NCBI GenBank assembly: GCA_963521065.1 | Contig: CAUQTI010000012.1 | Coordinates: 1-64,000 of the forward strand | DNA: 64,000 nucleotides | Direction of reading: 5' to 3' | From: IOR16 sp963521065 | Lineage (GTDB): Bacteria; Bacillota; Clostridia; Peptostreptococcales; Anaerovoracaceae | Shown: piece by piece, positions 8,983 through 18,025 of the stretch | How the letters are laid out: each line of letters opens with the position of its first letter | Numbering within the stretch: position 1 is the stretch's first letter | Notes under the pieces: generated by a model | What the model was told of the DNA's origin: nothing | The model's input: only the letters and a program-made list of their open reading frames with translations | The model's database searches: none | Made by a program: the position numbers and the translations under genes

Positions 8983-11193
8983 CTAGAAATAATTTACAAT
9001 CATCATTTTCTGTTCAACCGGCTCCAGGTAATAGATCCAATGGTTTGAAATCATGCTGTCTTTTCCCTTTTCCGTCTTCTTGATTTGCTCCTCCGTAAAA
9101 ACATAGTAGCCCTTTTCACCCTTCCTAATTTCTCCTATGGAAAAACTTTCGAAAACCTCTGTAATTTTACCGGCTTTGGAAAAAGATGCAACGTTATTAT
9201 AAGCTCTGCTCTTTGGTTTTAACAAAGATAAGATGGATTCATCTTTCTTATTCACATAATCAATCCACTGTGAATTAAAGGAAATCAAGGTGCCTACTAC
9301 AGCTTGGTCGTAATAAACAGTAACCCCATCCTCCCCCGTATACCAGATATTATTGTCAATTGGCGTAGATTTATTTAAATCCTTAACGCCGTAATCGCGT
9401 GTTTCATTAAATAGCAGGGAATCTGCCTTGCTGACTACTTGAATGTTTTTGTTGTTTATAAGCTGGCTCTCAATCAAAGCATTTTTATCACTCATCGGAA
9501 GTGGGTTTGGCTCTTCCGGAACCACTTCCTGCTCTTCTTGTTCTTCATCCTTGTTTTCACGATCTTCCTTTTGTTCTTTCTCATTTTTATCTGACTGGAA
9601 TACGCTAGTTATGTCATCACCAACTTTACTGAAAGCCTGTACAACTTTTGACTGCACAGAATAAATCCCTTGCGCCGCCGCGCTTTTTGGGAAGAAGAAC
9701 TGAATTCCCAAGGCACCAATTTCAAGCACTAATAGTGCAGCAATCACTCCCAGTGCTATCTTTGGAATATTGACCTTCTTTTTCTCTTCCATTCCAAAAG
9801 TATTCATCTGCCAGAATTTTGTTAAATCTTCTTGAGAAAGGGTATTGTCTAAATCAGGAAGCTCTCTCTTTTCAGGTTCTTCTTGCGCTTCCACTTCAAT
9901 CTCTGCATCCTGAATTTTTTCGTCATTTTCTATGTCGGTTAACTTTTCCTCTTGTATTTTCTCCAGAAAGGGCAACTTCTCGGGCTTGTCCTCTTTTATA
10001 TGTACTTCTTCTATATTTATTTCTTCCTTGACAGGTACTGCTTTGGCGAAATCCGCTTCCCGTTCGTCCAATGTTACAGAAAGAGGCAATGGTTTTTTTT
10101 CTGGCATCGCTCCCTGTCGGGCGGCTTCCGCAATCAGTGCACCGTCCATCGCAATCGTCTGACGCGTCACCGTTTCAGATTTGCCATTAGATTTTACTTC
10201 AACCGTCACTAAGACTTCTGTATTCGGTCCGACAATCGTTTCACTCGGACCGGAAGTCGGTATCTGCGCCAACTCCTTTTCCTCTGCTTCACACACCGGT
10301 TCCGGTATTTCTGCAAAGAAACTGGCGCGGGCTGCAATCATCTCTCCTAAATGGTTAGCGTGTGCAGCAAGTCTTCCTGCCATCTCCGCCTCAGACTCAG
10401 ACTCTTTCGTTTCCTCCAATGGCTGCGCCGGGATACAAGCCGAAGATTTAAATGCTTCTTCACAAGTTTTCTTAATCGCTTTTAAGTCAACACGCTTGGT
10501 ATCATCCTCTGTTTTTTCTGCCTCTTCCGCGAAAACTGCTTCTTTCTCCTTCTGAGGCAGCTCCGGCGGCTCCATCACAGTGGATAAATGGCTTTCCTTC
10601 AAAGAAGGCAGCTCCCTATTTTTCTTTCTTATTTTTTCATACTCCCGGTCAAGCAATTGCTGAAATTCTTCATTCTTTTTGCTAAAGGTAAAGAATTTCT
10701 CTGCCTCATTTGTTTCTAAATCTTTTTCCGGAATCTCTGCCTCAGCCGTCTCTGTTATCTTCTCCGCAATTTCTTTTTTCACCTCTGCGCCCGGCAAATC
10801 AGAAAAATTGGAAACAACGATATCACTTGGGAGCGCTTCTTTTTTCGGTATCTCCCATACGATTTTGGTCTCCTCTATCGGCTCATTAGGTTCTTCTTTC
10901 TCTAAAACTTCCTGCTGAGAATTACTTTCTTCCGACTTTAAGAATTCTTCTTTTTTTAAGAGGTTTTCTTCTTGTTGTTTTTTCTCTTTTAAAGCATTTA
11001 AGTTCCATTGAAAATCAATCTCTTCAGTTCTGCGCGGCTTGGGGAATTCATAAATATTCCAAGTAAAGTCTTCATGCTTCGGTTCTTCAGAACTAATCGT
11101 TCCTTCCGGACTTAGCTCCTCAATCTTCGTTCCGCAAGCTCTGCAAAATAAATCTGTAGAATTGATTTCTGCTCCGCATATCTTACAATACAT
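8983..11193 (-). CDS. Acidic zinc-ribbon membrane protein
   Basis: This protein of 736 residues starts MYCKICGAEINS after GGAGGAAC; the longer upstream frame has no ribosome site. A zinc ribbon (CKIC...CRAC) occupies the first 20 residues. About 450 residues rich in Glu, Lys and Ser without clear fold follow, then one membrane segment (IPKIALGVIAALLVLEIGAL, about 485-510) and a 220-residue exported domain that ends in an SH-W-YYLEPVEQKMMIV beta pattern. The layout recalls TcaA/YvbJ-type zinc-ribbon membrane proteins of Firmicutes, which act at the cell envelope. The very long acidic insert is unusual. The specific function is unknown. Confidence 0.7.
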   Translation of the reverse strand: MYCKICGAEINSTDLFCRACGTKIEELSPEGTISSEEPKHEDFTWNIYEFPKPRRTEEIDFQWNLNALKEKKQQEENLLKKEEFLKSEESNSQQEVLEKEEPNEPIEETKIVWEIPKKEALPSDIVVSNFSDLPGAEVKKEIAEKITETAEAEIPEKDLETNEAEKFFTFSKKNEEFQQLLDREYEKIRKKNRELPSLKESHLSTVMEPPELPQKEKEAVFAEEAEKTEDDTKRVDLKAIKKTCEEAFKSSACIPAQPLEETKESESEAEMAGRLAAHANHLGEMIAARASFFAEIPEPVCEAEEKELAQIPTSGPSETIVGPNTEVLVTVEVKSNGKSETVTRQTIAMDGALIAEAARQGAMPEKKPLPLSVTLDEREADFAKAVPVKEEINIEEVHIKEDKPEKLPFLEKIQEEKLTDIENDEKIQDAEIEVEAQEEPEKRELPDLDNTLSQEDLTKFWQMNTFGMEEKKKVNIPKIALGVIAALLVLEIGALGIQFFFPKSAAAQGIYSVQSKVVQAFSKVGDDITSVFQSDKNEKEQKEDRENKDEEQEEQEVVPEEPNPLPMSDKNALIESQLINNKNIQVVSKADSLLFNETRDYGVKDLNKSTPIDNNIWYTGEDGVTVYYDQAVVGTLISFNSQWIDYVNKKDESILSLLKPKSRAYNNVASFSKAGKITEVFESFSIGEIRKGEKGYYVFTEEQIKKTEKGKDSMISNHWIYYLEPVEQKMMIVNYF

Positions 11194-11382
11194 GCTTTTT
11201 GTTCCTCCATTCCAAAATTGCGAATTCTTAATTATTGTTAGAATGATATAGTAGTCCGAAAAAATAGATTCTCGGAGAAATGTTTTAAAAATAAGTATAC
11301 ACCTATAGTATAATACACAAACCTTGCAATAGCAATGTATTCTTCCGTTCATTCTACGATAGCGCGCAAAGAAATTTCACGC

Positions 11383-11421
11383 AAAAAAGAGCGAAAAACT
11401 TTTTTCTTTTCGCTCTTTTTT
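11383..11421 (-). terminator. Bidirectional terminator
   Basis: A 15-bp stem (AAAAAAGAGCGAAAA/TTTTCGCTCTTTTTT) with a 9-nt loop has U runs in both directions. It follows the stop of the small minus-strand gene at 11449. Confidence 0.8.
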
Positions 11422-11448
11422 GACACTTTTGGTTACATTGGTTGTTGA

Positions 11449-11613
11449 TTAATGTCCGCAGTTTGTAGCATTTGTTGAGTTCGTTGAATTACTTGCTTTG
11501 CTTGTTGCGTTTGAACGTTTTGATTTGCTAGACTTTCTGCTGCTTGTTTCATTCGTAGCTCTTGTGTCGTTCATGCGCTCACTTTCATTGAATCTGTTTG
11601 TTTCATTTCTCAT
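11449..11613 (-). CDS. Small Asn/Ser/Thr-rich protein
   Basis: This 54-residue protein begins MRNETNRFNESER and ends NATNCGH. It is preceded by GAGGAGGGATTG, a strong ribosome site, and followed by a strong terminator, so it is likely expressed. The composition is extreme: mostly N, S, T, K and R with no hydrophobic core, one Cys near the end and repeats of the type NATS/NSTNSTNATN. There is no signal peptide or membrane segment. I recognise no family. Such a polar low-complexity peptide could be a spore or nucleic-acid-associated protein, but nothing in the sequence shows that. Confidence 0.55.
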   Translation of the reverse strand: MRNETNRFNESERMNDTRATNETSSRKSSKSKRSNATSKASNSTNSTNATNCGH

Positions 11614-11916
11614 TTTCAATCCCTCCTCTACATAAAATATTTTGCTCAAACTCGCAAATACTATGTCAGGGAAATTGCGGAATATAGAAAAAAAAATTAG
11701 TAAAATTAGAAAATTTTTTTAATCGAATTTAGCACTTGCTTTTATTTTTATTATCTCTTTTTTTATAGGAATTTATAGAAGTTTTCTTCTTTTTTGCATA
11801 ATTATTTAGACAATCTCTCATTCTATTAAAATATATCAGTGATTTTTTAACAAAAACAATTGACAAGCTTTCCCTGTGATGCTAAAATAATTCTTGCGTC
11901 GGAAACAAAATGATGT

Positions 11917-11992
11917 GCATCATTAGCTCAGTTGGTAGAGCACCTGACTCTTAATCAGGGTGTCCACGGTTCGAGCCCGTGATGGTGTACCA
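11917..11992 (+). tRNA. tRNA-Lys (CTT anticodon)
   Basis: A complete 76-nt cloverleaf: acceptor GCATCAT pairs with ATGGTGT, D stem GCTC/GAGC, anticodon stem CCTGA/TCAGG with loop CTCTTAA (anticodon CTT, reading AAG), T stem CACGG/CCGTG with TTCGAGC, discriminator A and encoded CCA. Confidence 0.95.
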
Positions 11993-11996
11993 AGAG

Positions 11997-12028
11997 AAAA
12001 ACCCACAGCTTTAGAAGTTGTGGGTTTT
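11997..12028 (+). terminator. Terminator after tRNA-Lys
   Basis: AAAACCCACA pairs with TGTGGGTTTT around a short loop and runs into TTTTGT; it directly follows the tRNA. Confidence 0.75.
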
Positions 12029-12161
12029 GTCGTTATGGAATTTATTTGTTTACGAAATATTCAAATTCACAAAAAATTCACAGGGTGAAATACATTAAAA
12101 ATATTCTCCCTATAAACCACATGCTCAAAATTTTTAAATCAAATTTGCAGTAAATGAGAGT

Positions 12162-12335
12162 TTATCTATTTTTTATTTTTGCACCGATGATTAAAATAAC
12201 AATAAGAATGCTGGAACCATTCTGCAAAATTGACTTATATGGGGATTTTGCCCCTAAAAAGAAGGAAATAATTAGCAGCACTACCATACAAACCAGTACT
12301 ATAAATAAGCTATTTTCGATTATTGTTTTTTTCAT
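12162..12335 (-). CDS. Small membrane protein, copy 2 of a tandem pair
   Basis: This 57-residue protein starts MKKTIIENSLFIVLV after GAAGGTGATTTAGAT. It has two hydrophobic segments split by a polar turn (GAKSPYKSILQNG), and it ends KIKNR. It resembles the next gene upstream (12377-12541): both start MKKT-IEN, have a SFL turn followed by a Pro-Tyr pair, and end with a basic KIK tail. So it looks like a duplicated two-helix hairpin peptide. The function is unknown. The pair lies downstream of the sigma-54 regulator on the same strand and may be cotranscribed with it. Confidence 0.6.
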   Translation of the reverse strand: MKKTIIENSLFIVLVCMVVLLIISFFLGAKSPYKSILQNGSSILIVILIIGAKIKNR

Positions 12336-12376
12336 ATCTAAATCACCTTCCATCTATGAAAAAGATTAATGTGAAT

Positions 12377-12541
12377 CTATTTTTTTATTTTTCTGAAGAA
12401 GAGTAAGACAACAAACAGTAAAATGCAACATATCATCAAAATAAATCTATATGGCTTAGCCAAAAAGGATGAAATAAATTGTAATACTACAATGCCAATT
12501 AGTAATAAAAACATAATGTTTTCAATCGTTGTTTTTTTCAT
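12377..12541 (-). CDS. Small membrane protein, copy 1 of a tandem pair
   Basis: This 54-residue protein reads MKKTTIENIMFLLLIGIVV at the N-terminus and ends LFFRKIKK at a TAG. Two membrane helices flank a short loop (SSFLAKPYRF). The ATG is preceded by GGGGAGAATCATTTAGCG. The likeness to the neighbouring 57-residue protein at both ends supports coding for both. It starts 25 nt after the stop of the sigma-54 activator gene. I do not recognise the family; a small membrane regulator or toxin-like peptide cannot be told apart. Confidence 0.6.
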   Translation of the reverse strand: MKKTTIENIMFLLLIGIVVLQFISSFLAKPYRFILMICCILLFVVLLFFRKIKK

Positions 12542-12565
12542 CGCTAAATGATTCTCCCCATTCCC

Positions 12566-14332
12566 CTAATTATATTTCTCCAACATCCGATAGAAAGTCT
12601 TTCTCGACACGCCAAGCAATTCTGCCGCCTTCTTTTTATTTCCCTCCGTAATGGAAAGTGCCTCTTTCAACAGATTAGCATAAGAGGTATCCACCTCCGC
12701 TTTTCTTTTATTTAATCGTTCTTCTGGTGCTTCATTTGTATTGTGTTTTATCAGATAGCCTTTCGAATAAATGGAGACTTCAATCATCTGTCTCGTTATC
12801 ACCTTTTCCTTTGATAATATCGTTATCCGATTCATAACATTCCTTAATTCCCGTACATTACCCGGCCAATCGTATTCCATGAGTGCTTTCTTCGCATCTA
12901 CACTCAAAGTTTTTAGTTCACCGACGTTCGGATTCATCGACTGCTTGAGAAAAGAATCTGCCAGTAACAACAAATCCTCGCCGCGTTCTCGCAGCGGCGG
13001 AATTTCAATACTCAAGATCTGTAAGCGGTAATACAAATCCTTTCGAAACAGTCCTGCGGTTACCATTTCCTCTAAGTCCCTGTTTGTGGCGGCAATTAGA
13101 CGTACATTCACTGCGGTTTGGCGCGTGCTCCCAATCCTTGTAACCATCCACGTTTCAAGGACGCGAAGCAGCTTTGACTGAAAATGGTAGGGAAGCTCTC
13201 CGATTTCATCTAAAAATAAAGTTCCTCCATCCGCCAATTCAAATTTACCAACCTGCCCATTCTTCGACGCGCCCGTAAACGCGCCCGCAACATAACCAAA
13301 CAGCTCGCTTTCAATCAGCCCATCCGGAAAGCTTGCACAGTTTAATGCAACGAAAGGCCCTTTTCTTCTTGCACTGTAATTATGAGTTGACTGCGCAAAC
13401 AGTTCCTTCCCCACCCCGCTTTCACCGGTTATAAGAAAGTTAAAGGGTGTATTGGCAAATTCCTTTGCTTCTCTAATTTTTTCTCTGATTGCAAAGCTAG
13501 CGCCGATAATGTCATTAAAAGAATATTCGGCTGCAAGTCCCATGATTTTCCTGGTACGCTTCATATCCTGCTGGTGGGAACGCGCAAGCTCCACCATACC
13601 TTCTACTTCTCCCTTTTCATTTATGACGGGGTACATATCGTTCGACGCACGCTGTACTGCATTCGGAGCTCGTTCCGACTCCAGCCTGATTTCCCAATCC
13701 AAGGCTTCCTTCCCCTCTTTTAAAACATCCAGCATTTTTAAATTGCTTGAATTGTTTTCCATATCGTGGATCTTAATCCCGGAATGCTTCATTATGTCAC
13801 GAATATCCATCCCAATTACGTCATCCCGATTATCTATGTAAAGATAATTACAGAAATTATGGTTTGCAAACAGTAATCTTGCCTCTTTATCATAGATTGA
13901 AATGGCGTGCTGCACGGAGTCCAGGCAATTTAACAAATATTGATTATGGCGTTCCCCTGCATCAAAAATTTGCAATATCTCGCCTAGATCTCTTTGCAAA
14001 TGATTTATAACAGGTACTAATTCCTTCCGATTTGGTGAAATTATGATATATTCCTTTAGGCTTTCATGGAACAAGAGTTTATCTGTATGCGGGCGAATCT
14101 CCTCGGGAGAAATGGAGTATCCAGATAAATCCAATTTTGCTTCAACGGCAGAGAAGTTCAAAATCAGCCCGCGTTTCGTACAAAATAGTAACAGCTCACA
14201 TTGTAAGTCAGCGCGCATACAAAAAAAATCAAATAGATTCTTTGCCAGTGCATTTTTATTCACTATTTTTTGCCTGCTGCTATGAAGTGCAAGGCCTTTA
14301 ATCTTGTTCACAATGCGTTTCATTTCTGGCAT
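12566..14332 (-). CDS. Sigma-54-dependent transcriptional activator
   Basis: This protein of 588 residues starts after AAGGAGGAGTT. A PAS-like sensor (about 140-200, SVQHAISIYDKEARLLFANH) follows an N-terminal region of unknown fold. The AAA+ domain has Walker A GESGVGKE, the sigma-54 contact loop GAFTGA and Walker B GGTLFLDEIGELP. The C-terminus is a Fis-type helix-turn-helix (KKAAELLGVSRKTFYRMLEKY). Such activators bind upstream sites and drive sigma-54 RNA polymerase at -24/-12 promoters. Two excellent promoters of that class lie 6 kb away at the epimerase and second activase genes, so this is probably their regulator, analogous in role to PrdR of proline-reducing clostridia. The signal sensed is unknown. 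Confidence 0.88.
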   Translation of the reverse strand: MPEMKRIVNKIKGLALHSSRQKIVNKNALAKNLFDFFCMRADLQCELLLFCTKRGLILNFSAVEAKLDLSGYSISPEEIRPHTDKLLFHESLKEYIIISPNRKELVPVINHLQRDLGEILQIFDAGERHNQYLLNCLDSVQHAISIYDKEARLLFANHNFCNYLYIDNRDDVIGMDIRDIMKHSGIKIHDMENNSSNLKMLDVLKEGKEALDWEIRLESERAPNAVQRASNDMYPVINEKGEVEGMVELARSHQQDMKRTRKIMGLAAEYSFNDIIGASFAIREKIREAKEFANTPFNFLITGESGVGKELFAQSTHNYSARRKGPFVALNCASFPDGLIESELFGYVAGAFTGASKNGQVGKFELADGGTLFLDEIGELPYHFQSKLLRVLETWMVTRIGSTRQTAVNVRLIAATNRDLEEMVTAGLFRKDLYYRLQILSIEIPPLRERGEDLLLLADSFLKQSMNPNVGELKTLSVDAKKALMEYDWPGNVRELRNVMNRITILSKEKVITRQMIEVSIYSKGYLIKHNTNEAPEERLNKRKAEVDTSYANLLKEALSITEGNKKKAAELLGVSRKTFYRMLEKYN

Positions 14333-14571
14333 AACTCCTCCTTAAAGTTCAATGGTACCCCAATTTCGCTGTCATCTTGATGCCATTCTAACATGACCGC
14401 TTTAGCGCTTCAAGGTTTTTGACAGACACCGCAACGCAGTCAGAAGGATACCTCTGCAATCCTATAGACATCGAAAGCGGCATAGACTATACTGGTCATT
14501 ATAATGGATTTGCGTTATATGTTCCAATTCCTATTTTTATTGATCATCATGAAATGAGAGAGGAGAAGCCG

Positions 14572-15453
14572 TTGGATATTATAAAGTATAAAGTTTTTTT
14601 AAACACAGTGGATCGAGGATGCTTTAATAAGGTGTGCGAGGATTTAGGCTATACACAATCCGGTATATCCAAGATGATGAGCAGTATGGAAAATGAAATC
14701 GGTTTTCCGCTTATTGTGAGAAATAACAAAGGGATTTCTCTCACCTCCGAGGGCGAAAGAGTGCTCCCCCTTATCCGACAACTGGTAAAGGATAATGAAG
14801 CGCTGGAAGAAGAATTTTCATTTATACGCGGCATCGAAAGTGGTATGGTCCGCATCGGCAGCTTCCCCACTACTGCATTTGCATGGATGTCTCAAATCCT
14901 CCGCAGCTTTCACGCAGAGCACCCCCATATTCAGGTAGAGGTTGTTGAAGAAAACAGCTTAAAGCTGCTAGAACAATGGCTGAACCAGGGAATCATTGAT
15001 ATTGGATTGTTCAGCTACCAACCGCATCATAATTTTAACTGGATTAGTATAAAAAAAGATCCTTACGTAGCGTTACTTCCTAAATCGCATCCATTAGAAA
15101 AGAAGGCAATGATTCCGATTAAGGATTTGTTCAAAGAAAAAATGATACTATTCAAGTCACATGAGGGCCTTGACCAAGATGTGGTCGGCCTGATGGCTCA
15201 CGTTGATATAAAGGTAACTCCAAGCTATACAACAAACTCTGATTTTACCGTAATACGCATGGTCGAACAAAATCAGTTTGTTACGATTCTGCCTAAGCTG
15301 ATTGCAGACTATGCGGTTGACTTATTTGAAGTCGTATACCGCCCGATTGATGTAGATGTTTCAAGAGAAATCGGCATGGCGGTAAAGTATATAGACCGGG
15401 TCTCTCCTGCAATTAAAAAATTTATAGAACACGCAAAGAATGCCATGCTTTAA
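14572..15453 (+). CDS. LysR-family transcriptional regulator
   Basis: I start it at TTG 14572 (reading (M)DIIKYKVFLNTVDRG), 5 nt after AGAGGAGAAG; ATG 14554 is an alternative. The 293-residue product has the LysR winged helix (FNKVCEDLGYTQSGISKMMSSME) and an effector domain (about 90-290). It is divergent from the sigma-54 activator and directly upstream of the hypD-like gene on the same strand. This is the usual place for a LysR protein that controls the adjacent operon in response to a substrate or intermediate. The ligand cannot be read from sequence. A clear terminator follows, so hypD has its own promoter. Confidence 0.85.
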   Translation: MDIIKYKVFLNTVDRGCFNKVCEDLGYTQSGISKMMSSMENEIGFPLIVRNNKGISLTSEGERVLPLIRQLVKDNEALEEEFSFIRGIESGMVRIGSFPTTAFAWMSQILRSFHAEHPHIQVEVVEENSLKLLEQWLNQGIIDIGLFSYQPHHNFNWISIKKDPYVALLPKSHPLEKKAMIPIKDLFKEKMILFKSHEGLDQDVVGLMAHVDIKVTPSYTTNSDFTVIRMVEQNQFVTILPKLIADYAVDLFEVVYRPIDVDVSREIGMAVKYIDRVSPAIKKFIEHAKNAML

Positions 15454-15463
15454 GCCCGTTCCG

Positions 15464-15498
15464 GAGAAGCCGTTACTTTTCAATTGCTTCTCTTTTTA
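15464..15498 (+). terminator. Terminator after the LysR gene
   Basis: GAGAAGC (15464-15470) pairs with GCTTCTC (15486-15492), followed by a T run; it separates the LysR gene from the glycyl radical enzyme operon. Confidence 0.7.
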
Positions 15499-15655
15499 TT
15501 TCCTGCAGTGGAGCAAAATCTCTGCAACCTTCATGTTTCCATTTTGGCAAGCTCGGCATGTCATTTATCCACTACCCAATTACCGCTTTCTTTAATATGC
15601 TGTATTATAATTAACAATCTATAAGTTAAGAGGCATACAGAAAGAGGTAATTTTT

Positions 15656-18025
15656 ATGGACAAAAACAGACTGGATATGATGAATTCAAGAATGAAAGAG
15701 GCTAACCCACAGCTTGACGTGGAACGTGCCAGGCTGGTAACTGAGGCTTATGCTCTATATTCGAACAATCCTCCCGTGCTTCGCAGAGCGAAAGCTTTTG
15801 CGTATATACTAGACAATATGAAACCCAATATGCAACCCGGTGAACTTATAGTAGGAAGTCAGACTGGAAGAGTAAGAGGTGTTCCGGTTTTTCCTGAATT
15901 CGGCGCGAAATGGGTCATTGATGAAATCGACTTGTTTCCGGTTCGTACAACAGACCCCATTATTGTAGATCCCAAAGACAAAGAAGAATTGGTATCAATC
16001 CTAGAGAAATGGGGCGACAACACGTTTGATGTGCAGTCGACGGAGCTGATTGACCCTTATGTATTAAAAGCGCAGGAATGCGGTGTATTATCCGTCGGTG
16101 CAAGAACGACCGGAATGGGTCACATTTCGCCAGACTATCCAAAAATTCTCCCAACTGGACTGCGGGGCATAATTGACCGCTCAAAAAATATGATTGAAAG
16201 CACTCCCGTACAGACTCCGGAAGATATAAAGAAAGTAGATTTTTGGAATGCAAATATCATTTCCTGTGAGGCAGTTATTCGATTTGCGCATAAATTTTCG
16301 GATTATGCTGCAGAGCTTGCCGAAAAAGAAGCAGATGCAAAAAGAAAAGCAGAGCTTCTGAAAATTTCTGATGTGTGCTCTAATGTGCCTGAAAATGAAC
16401 CAAGAGATTTCTGGGAAGCAATTCAGTTTGCATGGTTCCTGCAATTGACTATTTTGATTGAAGATAACGGCCATTCCATTGCACTCGCTCGCCTAGACCA
16501 AAACTTGTATCCTTATTATAAAAAATCTGTCCTTGATGGCGACATGGCCGCTGAGGATGCAGAAGAATTACTCGCCGCCCTTTATATAAAATGTACAGAA
16601 GTGCTCAAGCTTAGAGACAGCTTTGATTCTCTTGCGTTTGCCGCTTACCCAATGTGGCAGCAAATGGCAATCGGCGGATTAAAACGAGACGGAAGCGATG
16701 CAACCAACGAGCTTACTTATTCAGTATTTCGTGCTTGGGACCTTGTAAAAACAGTGCAGCCGACAATGGCAATGCGGGTAAATAAAAATACTCCGGATGA
16801 GCTGATGAATCTTGCTTTGGAATTTGTCCAAAAAGGTTACGCGATCCCGGCCTTTTACAACGATGATTTAGTCACTAAGCTGATTCAGAATAAAGGTGCA
16901 ACGGTGGAGGACTCCAGAGATTGGACGGTTCACGGATGTGTAGAGCCATATGTACAGGGAAAATCAGACGGAAGACCAAATGTTGGATACGTCAATGCAG
17001 CAAAATGCATTGAATTAGTAATGAACAATGGCTGGGATCCGGTCGCAAACTGTGAAATGGGACTTAAAACCGGCGATCCAAACACATTTACAAGTATTGA
17101 AGACTTTGAAAAAGCACTTCATAAGCAAATCCAATATTTTGTCAAGCTTATGTGCGAGGCCTACACGAAAGTGTGTGCAATGCACGCAATCTATGTTCCG
17201 AAGGGCTATGCCTCTGCTCTCGTTACCGATTGTATTGCAAGAGGAAAATCGGTGGAAGAAGGCGGCGCTCTTTATAACTCCTCCGGCGTATTCCTCGTCG
17301 CCATGGCAAATGGCGCAGACAGCTTAGAGGCAATCGATTACGTCGTATTTAAGGAAAAGCGCATGGATGCCAATGCATTTAACCAAGTATTGCTAGAAAA
17401 TTTCGAAGGCAATGAACGACTGCGCAACATCATCTTAAATAAGATTCCGAAATACGGAAATGACAATTCCGAGGTTGACGCTTATGCAAACCGCATGATT
17501 CGTGAATACAATAAGGAAATGGTAAAATACCGTGACAGCCGCGGCGGTACTTATGAAAACTGTATCCTTTCCACTTCATTTAACGTATTGCAGGGAAAAA
17601 CAATCGGTGCAACTCCAGACGGAAGACTGGCAGCCGAGCCGGTTTCCGACAATGCCTCTCCAATGGTAGGACGTGACATTACCAGTCCGACAGCTGTAAT
17701 AAAATCGCTCGCATCCATTGATCAAACCGACTGCAACAACGGCGCGTTATTTAACATTAAATTCAGCCCGAACGTAATACAGGGGCAGCAGGGAATTGAA
17801 ATCTTGAAAAACTGTATCCGCTCTTACTTTGCAATGAACGGGGAACATATTCAAGTGAATGTAGTGGATACCAAGGTATTAAAGGATGCACAGGAAAATC
17901 CAGCGGAACACGGAGATTTACTTGTACGCGTTGCAGGATATTCTGCATATTTTATCGAGCTTGACAGAGAAGTCCAAAACAATATCATAGAAAGGACTGC
18001 ACACACCAATGTCGGATGCTGCTAA
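15656..18025 (+). CDS. hypD: Glycyl radical enzyme, probable trans-4-hydroxy-L-proline dehydratase
   Basis: This protein of 789 residues has the length of characterised HypD. The catalytic Cys428 and Glu430 lie in HGCVEP, the radical Gly761 in RVAGYS, and His156 in GMGHISPDY. In the substrate loop EDNGHS, Asp270 occupies the position where HypD has the Asp that acts on the hydroxyl group, whereas glycerol and propanediol dehydratases have Ser. HypD converts trans-4-hydroxy-L-proline to pyrroline-5-carboxylate and water. The activase gene overlaps its 3' end, and a P5C reductase gene lies at the end of the locus. The start follows AAAGAGG. The specificity call combines these residues with context; another GRE dehydratase remains possible. 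Confidence 0.75.
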   Translation: MDKNRLDMMNSRMKEANPQLDVERARLVTEAYALYSNNPPVLRRAKAFAYILDNMKPNMQPGELIVGSQTGRVRGVPVFPEFGAKWVIDEIDLFPVRTTDPIIVDPKDKEELVSILEKWGDNTFDVQSTELIDPYVLKAQECGVLSVGARTTGMGHISPDYPKILPTGLRGIIDRSKNMIESTPVQTPEDIKKVDFWNANIISCEAVIRFAHKFSDYAAELAEKEADAKRKAELLKISDVCSNVPENEPRDFWEAIQFAWFLQLTILIEDNGHSIALARLDQNLYPYYKKSVLDGDMAAEDAEELLAALYIKCTEVLKLRDSFDSLAFAAYPMWQQMAIGGLKRDGSDATNELTYSVFRAWDLVKTVQPTMAMRVNKNTPDELMNLALEFVQKGYAIPAFYNDDLVTKLIQNKGATVEDSRDWTVHGCVEPYVQGKSDGRPNVGYVNAAKCIELVMNNGWDPVANCEMGLKTGDPNTFTSIEDFEKALHKQIQYFVKLMCEAYTKVCAMHAIYVPKGYASALVTDCIARGKSVEEGGALYNSSGVFLVAMANGADSLEAIDYVVFKEKRMDANAFNQVLLENFEGNERLRNIILNKIPKYGNDNSEVDAYANRMIREYNKEMVKYRDSRGGTYENCILSTSFNVLQGKTIGATPDGRLAAEPVSDNASPMVGRDITSPTAVIKSLASIDQTDCNNGALFNIKFSPNVIQGQQGIEILKNCIRSYFAMNGEHIQVNVVDTKVLKDAQENPAEHGDLLVRVAGYSAYFIELDREVQNNIIERTAHTNVGCC

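Noticed and set aside
11194..11352. 53-residue N-terminal extension of the zinc-ribbon protein
   Set aside because: No ribosome site, and AT-rich promoter-like DNA; the zinc ribbon begins right at the Met preceded by GGAGGAAC.
15544..15560. Sigma-54-like promoter TTGGCAAGCTCGGCATG upstream of the HypD-like gene
   Set aside because: The distance between the GG and GC doublets is 10 nt, not 12, and the -12 block lacks TTGC. The LysR protein is the likelier regulator here.
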